A stretch of 35,329 nt of DNA from an uncultured Pseudomonadota bacterium (lineage in GTDB: Bacteria; Myxococcota_A; UBA796; SXON01). The stretch's first letter is position 1; every line of letters begins with the position of its first letter. The stretch is from assembly GCA_903875225.1 (NCBI GenBank), contig CAIQVJ010000056.1, positions 1 through 35,329 of the forward strand. The letters are read 5' to 3'. A program made the position numbers and the translations under genes. Of the stretch, positions 31,359 to 35,329 are shown piece by piece. The notes below the pieces were generated by a model. That model had not been told where the DNA came from and did no database searches. It worked only from the letters and a program-made list of their open reading frames with translations.

Positions 31359-33446
31359 CTACATCGCCGCGAGCCTCGAGACCTGCCAGAGCAGGTACGG
31401 GTCCGAGGGGTCGAGCCTCGCCGCGCGCAGCGCGCGCTCCCTGGCGAGGGCGAGATCCCCCCGGGCGAGCGCCACCACGGCGCCTGTGTCTGCGTACGCT
31501 GAGTTCCCAGGCAGGGCCTTCATCGCGGCCTCGCTCTTCTGCTCGGCCTCGTCCAAACGCTCCTTTCCGAGGGCCCAGTACCAGGCGTCGCAGTTGTCCC
31601 GGTCGGGGCCGACGAGATCGGCGCAGTCGCGGGTATACCCGGTCTTGAGCGCGGCGCGTGCACGGTCGGTGTCGCCCACGGCCATCCAGCCGGCGCCGAG
31701 AAAGTCGAAGGGCAGCTGGTCCGGGTGCAGGCGCTTCATCGCCGAGTCCACGTCCTGCATGAAGGTGGGCACGTCTGCTGCCTCTGCGCTCAACGCGTAG
31801 AGCCAGATCGGCAGGCCCTGCAGGGGGATGATCGTGAGGAGGTTGCGCATCGCCACGATCACGCCGTACCGGTCCTTCGAGGCCGCGGCGATGCGTGCCA
31901 GGCGGATGAGGTGGGCGGATCCGCCGCGGGCGGACGTGTGGTTCGCGGCGTCGATGCTGGCTGCAGCGGCGTCGATCTGCCCCGTCGCAAGCTGCGCGTC
32001 GGAGAGGGCCACGAGGTACTCTTCGGTGTGGTCCGGCACGGGCGGGGCGGTCTCGGACGCGCGCTGCGCGAGGGAGAGCGCCAGCTCGGCGCGCCCGTCG
32101 AGCACGAGGCCGTCGATGTAGTCGAGCCAGGCACCCTGGTCGGCGAGATCGGCGGGGTCGAGCTCCCCGAGGGTGGTGAGCTCGGCGGCGAAGTCACCGG
32201 AGATGCCGTGCGCGCGGGCGACCATCACGGTGAGCTCGGGGTCCTTCGGCTTCACCTTCAAGGCGTCGGCGAGCGTCTGCAGTGCGCCAGCGGCATCGCC
32301 CGTGGCCCACTCCAGCGTCGCGAGCACCTTTGCGTGCTCGGGATCGCCGGCGTGGAGCTGCCTTTCGCGAGCCAGACCGGCGGCCAGCGCGTCGAAGTTG
32401 CGCGGCGGACCCTTGGAGGCGCCCATCCAGAAGCGGTTGTGCGGAAAGTCGAAGATGACGCGGTGATGGCTGAGCACCTCGTACCCGGCCAGGCCCGTGA
32501 GCCCTGGATGCTGGTCGCACGGGCCGTCCGCGCAGATCCACCGCGCCGAGACGTCCACCGAGAGGGTCTGTCCGCCCACCTTGATCCGCTGCACGGGCAC
32601 GCGATGGGTGACCGAGAGGAGTCTGGCATCCGGGATCTTGTCCAGCTCCGCGCCCAGCCCGGCGACGGGCTCCTCGCCCACGGTGGAGAACCCCCGGAAC
32701 GGCTCCCCCCGCGGTCCGACCAGCAAAAGCCCGCCGGCGCCCGTGTCGACGTCGAGGTCCACGTCCGCCTGGGTGTGGACCAGCTTGCCGTCTGCCGCGC
32801 CCCACTCGCCCGCGGCGTTCACGCGGCCCTCGGTGCGTAGCTGCAGCGTCGTCCGCGCGCTGTTCTGGGACCAGTCCATCGTGGGTGCGTTCCGCGGCGC
32901 GTGCCCATCGAGCGAGAGCGTGAGCAGGTCTGCCGGGTAGTCGACGGTCATCACGAAGTTCGACCAGACGTTGTTGCCGAGGATGCCGGCGAGCGGCAGG
33001 GCCCCGATGGACTCGGGCAACCCGGGGAGGCCGATGGCCACGTCCACCCCGCGCAGCTTGAAGTCCCCGAGGTGGATCTCGGGGATCGTGCCCCGCACCC
33101 AGGGGACCTGTCCGGAGAGGCCCTGGATGTATCCGCCATCGCCACTATCGGCGGTGATCCCAAGCTTTTCAGCGACGTCCTTCTGGATCACGGAGGTGGC
33201 CGCGCCGGTGTCCACGAGGAACAGGGCATCGGAACCATCCTGGAAACCGACGAGCACCATGATCTTGTCGCCGCCCGGCCAGCCGCGCCAGAGGTCCAGC
33301 TTCGTCTCTCGCGCTCCTCCGAGCACGACCTGGGCCTGGGGGGACATCCCCTGGGCGTGGGCGGGCGGCTCCGGCTGGGGCCGTGCGAATGCCAACCCTG
33401 GCAGCAGGAGCAGGGCGGACACGGAGATGGCGCGTGCATGGGTCAA
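31359..33446 (-). CDS. Two-lobed retropepsin-like aspartic protease with TPRs
   Basis: A 695-residue protein from a TTG at 33446, supported by GAGGA 8 nt upstream and a good Sec signal (THARAISVSALLLLPGLAFA); the TTG overlaps the CheW-like gene's stop (TTGA). Lobe one has FLVDTGAATSVI (Asp79) and the flap/psi-loop hallmark LAGILGNNVWSNFVMTVDY. Lobe two repeats the plan with LDVDTGAGGLLLVG (Asp234) and LAGYEVLSHHRVIFDF. Retropepsin-like bacterial enzymes usually have one DTG per chain and dimerise. Two complete copies in one chain suggest a pepsin-like pseudo-dimer. Residues about 345-695 are helical tetratricopeptide-type repeats (AKVLATLEWATGDAAGAL, ALARGDLALARERALRAARL), likely for partner binding. 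It is probably periplasmic. Confidence 0.82.
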   Translation of the reverse strand: MTHARAISVSALLLLPGLAFARPQPEPPAHAQGMSPQAQVVLGGARETKLDLWRGWPGGDKIMVLVGFQDGSDALFLVDTGAATSVIQKDVAEKLGITADSGDGGYIQGLSGQVPWVRGTIPEIHLGDFKLRGVDVAIGLPGLPESIGALPLAGILGNNVWSNFVMTVDYPADLLTLSLDGHAPRNAPTMDWSQNSARTTLQLRTEGRVNAAGEWGAADGKLVHTQADVDLDVDTGAGGLLLVGPRGEPFRGFSTVGEEPVAGLGAELDKIPDARLLSVTHRVPVQRIKVGGQTLSVDVSARWICADGPCDQHPGLTGLAGYEVLSHHRVIFDFPHNRFWMGASKGPPRNFDALAAGLARERQLHAGDPEHAKVLATLEWATGDAAGALQTLADALKVKPKDPELTVMVARAHGISGDFAAELTTLGELDPADLADQGAWLDYIDGLVLDGRAELALSLAQRASETAPPVPDHTEEYLVALSDAQLATGQIDAAAASIDAANHTSARGGSAHLIRLARIAAASKDRYGVIVAMRNLLTIIPLQGLPIWLYALSAEAADVPTFMQDVDSAMKRLHPDQLPFDFLGAGWMAVGDTDRARAALKTGYTRDCADLVGPDRDNCDAWYWALGKERLDEAEQKSEAAMKALPGNSAYADTGAVVALARGDLALARERALRAARLDPSDPYLLWQVSRLAAM

Positions 33447-33862
33447 CGGGCGGTTCCTCGCAAGAGCGCTGCCTCGAACTCCATCGGCAACCGGGCCACC
33501 TCGAGCAGGCAGGGGGGATTGGCCGACGGCGGGTCGTTGTCGATGGGATCGAGGAGCCCACCGCTGCGGGCGGGCGCGGAGACGCGGGTCTCCCCGAGAT
33601 CCTTGTCCGCTGCGATGGCGAGCAGCTCCCGGCCCAACTCCACCAGCAGGATGACCCCGACCGGACGCGTGACCGCGCCCCAGCCCGTCATCCGCGCGAC
33701 GTCGACGACGGAGACCACGCGGCCGAGGTAGCCCCAGGCGCCGAGCAGCCAGTCGGGGGCCCCGGGGACCGGCGAGATCGGTCCGGGGACGTGTACGCCG
33801 CGGCAGACCGTCCTGTCGAAGCAGACGATGCGGTTCGCGATGGAGAGTTGGGCGACGTTCAT
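33443..33862 (-). CDS. CheW-like domain protein
   Basis: A 139-residue protein, MNVAQLSIANRIVCFDRTVC at the start. The central part resembles the CheW/CheA-C SH3-type fold: PGAPDWLLGAWGYLGRVVSVVDVARMTG, then GVILLVELGRELLAIAADKD. CheW proteins couple chemoreceptors to the CheA kinase. No receptor or kinase gene lies in the window, so the role could be another signalling scaffold. No clear ribosome site is visible before the ATG. It lies 32 bp after the SDR gene and overlaps the aspartic protease gene by TTGA, so it belongs to the four-gene leftward operon. It is shorter than a classical CheW (about 150-170 residues). Moderate confidence in the family. Confidence 0.65.
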   Translation of the reverse strand: MNVAQLSIANRIVCFDRTVCRGVHVPGPISPVPGAPDWLLGAWGYLGRVVSVVDVARMTGWGAVTRPVGVILLVELGRELLAIAADKDLGETRVSAPARSGGLLDPIDNDPPSANPPCLLEVARLPMEFEAALLRGTAR

Positions 33863-33894
33863 CAGGAGAGCCGGTGTGGCGGGAGCTTAGCGCG

Positions 33895-34734
33895 TCAGGA
33901 GGGGGCACCCAGGTCACGGATCGTCTGGTCGAGGGGAAACCGACGGACCCAGCCGAGCGCCTCGGCTTTGGCCGGGTTGCCCCACAGGATCGGGATCTCG
34001 GGCAGGCGGGCGCCCGTTCCGCTGTCCACGCCTTCGGGGCTCCCGGCGGGGCGCACCATCGCGTGGAGATCCCCAAGCGAGGTGGCGACTCCCGAGCAGA
34101 GATTGTACGCCTGACCGGTCCGCCCGGACCCAGCGAGCAGCAGGTAGCCCGCGACGATGTCACGCACATCGGAGATGTCCCGGCGCAGATCGAGGTTGCC
34201 GGGGGGGGCGCCCCGGAGCCACTCGCCCGCCCAGCCCTCGCGGTCCCCCGGTCCGGTGTGGTGGAACGAGCGGGCGGTCACGACGTCCACGCCGTGGGGC
34301 AGGTAGTTCTTGACGATGTGCTCGATCGCGGCCCGGGCGGCGCCGAAGGTGTCGGTGGGGGCGAGCGGGTGGTCTTCCGCCATCGGGAGCCGCTGCGGTC
34401 GCCCATACACGTGGCAGTGGCTCACGAGCACGAGGCGGGTGCCTCGGTGGCTGTTCAGCAGCGCATCCAACAGGGCGATGGCGGGCTTGGTGATGTTGAG
34501 GTGCCCCGCGATCGGATCCCGGCGCATCTCGGCCGGGGAGCTGGTACCCGCCAGATGGAAGATGACGTCGGGGCGCGTGGCTCCGAGCAGATCCTGGACC
34601 TCCTCAGCCTCGCGGAAGTCGATCTCGACTTCGGTGTCGTTGCCTGCGGCCACGACGCGATGCCCGCCAGCGTGCAGCAGGCGGACCAGGTGTCGTCCGG
34701 CGAATCCACCGGCTCCGGTGACGAGCGCGTTCAG
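33895..34734 (-). CDS. Extended SDR (NAD-dependent epimerase/reductase-like), CTG start
   Basis: A 279-residue protein if translation begins at the CTG at 34734. That codon overlaps the stop of the lipoprotein gene (CTGA) and has GGAAG 7 nt upstream. This start is chosen because the NAD-binding motif VTGAGGFAGRHLVRLL begins at residue 5. The next available start (GTG at 34653) would delete it. Further motifs: FHLAGTSSPAEM, LVSHCHVYG and TARSFHHTGPGD, similar to GDP-4-keto-6-deoxy-D-mannose reductases and GDP-mannose dehydratases. The catalytic YxxxK is replaced by FGAAR, so classical SDR chemistry may be lost or altered. Downstream neighbours are the CheW-like and protease genes. Probable role: nucleotide-sugar metabolism or a degenerate sensor. 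The substrate is unknown. Confidence 0.8.
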   Translation of the reverse strand: MNALVTGAGGFAGRHLVRLLHAGGHRVVAAGNDTEVEIDFREAEEVQDLLGATRPDVIFHLAGTSSPAEMRRDPIAGHLNITKPAIALLDALLNSHRGTRLVLVSHCHVYGRPQRLPMAEDHPLAPTDTFGAARAAIEHIVKNYLPHGVDVVTARSFHHTGPGDREGWAGEWLRGAPPGNLDLRRDISDVRDIVAGYLLLAGSGRTGQAYNLCSGVATSLGDLHAMVRPAGSPEGVDSGTGARLPEIPILWGNPAKAEALGWVRRFPLDQTIRDLGAPS

Positions 34735-35123
34735 GGCTCGACTTCCACGGTCTGGACGGGCACGTCCGGGTTGTCCTCCGTGAACCAGCGCACCTCGAGC
34801 GTGCCGTTGATCCCGGCGAGCGCGAGCTGCGGCTGGTAGCAGAAGGTGTCATCCGAGGCAGGGTCGGTCCAGTGCTCGGTGACGGACAGGATGCCCTTGG
34901 AGATCGAGAAATCGGGGCTGAACGTCGCGCCGGCCTGGTCCAGCAGCACGTTCGCCCTCCACACGTCGGCCTCGTGGTCGCCCGTGGACGCCCAGTCCAC
35001 CACGGGGTCGGCGGGGTCGGAATAGTTGAAGTCGGTGCAGCCGGTTTGGGACGGGGTGACCGTCACCTGGCCCGCGCAACCGGTGAGCGCGAAGCACAGG
35101 AGAGAACAGGCGAGGGGCTTCAT
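34731..35123 (-). CDS. Small lipoprotein of unknown function
   Basis: A 130-residue protein, signal MKPLACSLLCFALTGC (lipobox LTGC, Cys 16). The mature part begins AGQVTVTPSQTGCTDFNY and continues with beta-type stretches (ADVWRANVLLDQAGATF, GTLEVRWFTEDNPDVPVQTV), suggesting a small beta-sandwich with a possible disulphide. I recognise no family. It is the first gene of the four-gene leftward operon and its stop is embedded in the CTG start of the SDR gene. The 165 bp upstream are shared with a divergent gene at the right edge and hold the palindrome at 35239-35250. Confidence 0.75.
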   Translation of the reverse strand: MKPLACSLLCFALTGCAGQVTVTPSQTGCTDFNYSDPADPVVDWASTGDHEADVWRANVLLDQAGATFSPDFSISKGILSVTEHWTDPASDDTFCYQPQLALAGINGTLEVRWFTEDNPDVPVQTVEVEP

Positions 35124-35238
35124 GCAGACTCCAGTGATCAAGGTACCCCGCCGTGGCGATTCTGCCCGGCCCGGGGGGTCGGCCGGACGGTCCCCCCGCG
35201 ACAGCGCTAAACAGGATCGCTCCGTTCCGCAGCGACGC

Positions 35239-35250
35239 TTGACGCGTCAA
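35239..35250. promoter_or_regulatory. 12-bp palindrome in divergent promoter region
   Basis: TTGACGCGTCAA is a perfect palindrome whose two halves both read as a -35-like TTGACG. It lies between the leftward operon and the gene starting at 35289. It fits an operator controlling both directions. No convincing -10 is found 16-18 bp from it on the plus strand; on the minus strand TTGCGG and TCTATT lie nearby at 17-bp spacing. Confidence 0.35.
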
Positions 35251-35288
35251 TAGAAACATGCGATTCCTGTACCGCAAGAGGAGTCGTG

Positions 35289-35329
35289 ATGAGAAGGAGC
35301 AAGAACGGTCAGGCGGTACCGGCGGAGCG
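35289..35329 (+). CDS. N-terminus of a gene cut by the right edge
   Basis: AAGAGGAG, a near-perfect Shine-Dalgarno, lies 5 nt before an ATG that opens MRRSKNGQAVPAE and continues to the window end. The first residues are basic, without signal-peptide character so far. Family cannot be judged from 13 residues. The strong ribosome site and the divergent promoter region are the evidence for it. Confidence 0.5.
   Translation, partial: MRRSKNGQAVPAE

Overview
The window is GC-rich DNA from a Gram-negative bacterium that makes very many lipoproteins. Thirteen of about 22 genes begin with a lipobox signal peptide, often followed by an Asp/Thr/Pro-rich linker. The families present are MopE-type Asp-rich repeats, FG-GAP propellers, lamin-tail domains (LTD), CotH-like proteins, right-handed beta-helices and RCC1 repeats. 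This mix is typical of Myxococcota and related former deltaproteobacteria, often known only from metagenome bins. That placement is inferred from gene content; there is no rRNA or tRNA here.

Left block (1-7726, minus strand). This looks like one long transcription unit: a MopE/beta-helix lipoprotein, a HEAT-repeat protein, a very large LTD/jelly-roll/F5-8C/CotH lipoprotein, a small lipoprotein, a staphylococcal-nuclease-like protein with a C-terminal LTD, and a lipoprotein gene running off the left edge. A good sigma70-type promoter with a palindromic spacer sits in front of it. From the same roughly 300-bp divergent region, three plus-strand genes run to 15277: two tandem FG-GAP lipoproteins and a lipoprotein with eight MopE repeats and a beta-helix.

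Middle block (15278-19819). A compositionally different three-gene minus-strand operon lies between two perfect 27-bp direct repeats. The left repeat is the last 27 bp of the MopE/beta-helix gene, stop codon included. The operon encodes an unrecognised 169-residue protein, an 854-residue clan GH-A-like hydrolase without a signal peptide, and an RCC1-like lipoprotein. It has its own promoter and a strong hairpin at the predicted 5' end of the mRNA. A 63-nt cloverleaf-like element lies near its other end. This is the best candidate for an undescribed mobile or exchangeable cassette.

Right block (20123-35329). It holds a GT-C-type membrane protein and a lipoprotein metallopeptidase (plus); a coupled CotH/LTD lipoprotein pair (minus) that matches, in split form, the fused protein of the left block; a second GT-C protein (plus); an alpha/beta hydrolase lipoprotein and an M2 (ACE-like) peptidase (minus); a small membrane protein (plus); and a four-gene minus operon (lipoprotein, extended SDR, CheW-like protein, two-lobed aspartic protease with TPRs). 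A further gene starts at the right edge. Many neighbours are joined by NTGA stop/start overlaps, and all four possible start codons (ATG, GTG, TTG, CTG) appear in that role. Most products are predicted to be secreted or anchored at the envelope, with proteolysis, adhesion or glycan recognition, and possibly glycosylation, as the likely themes.
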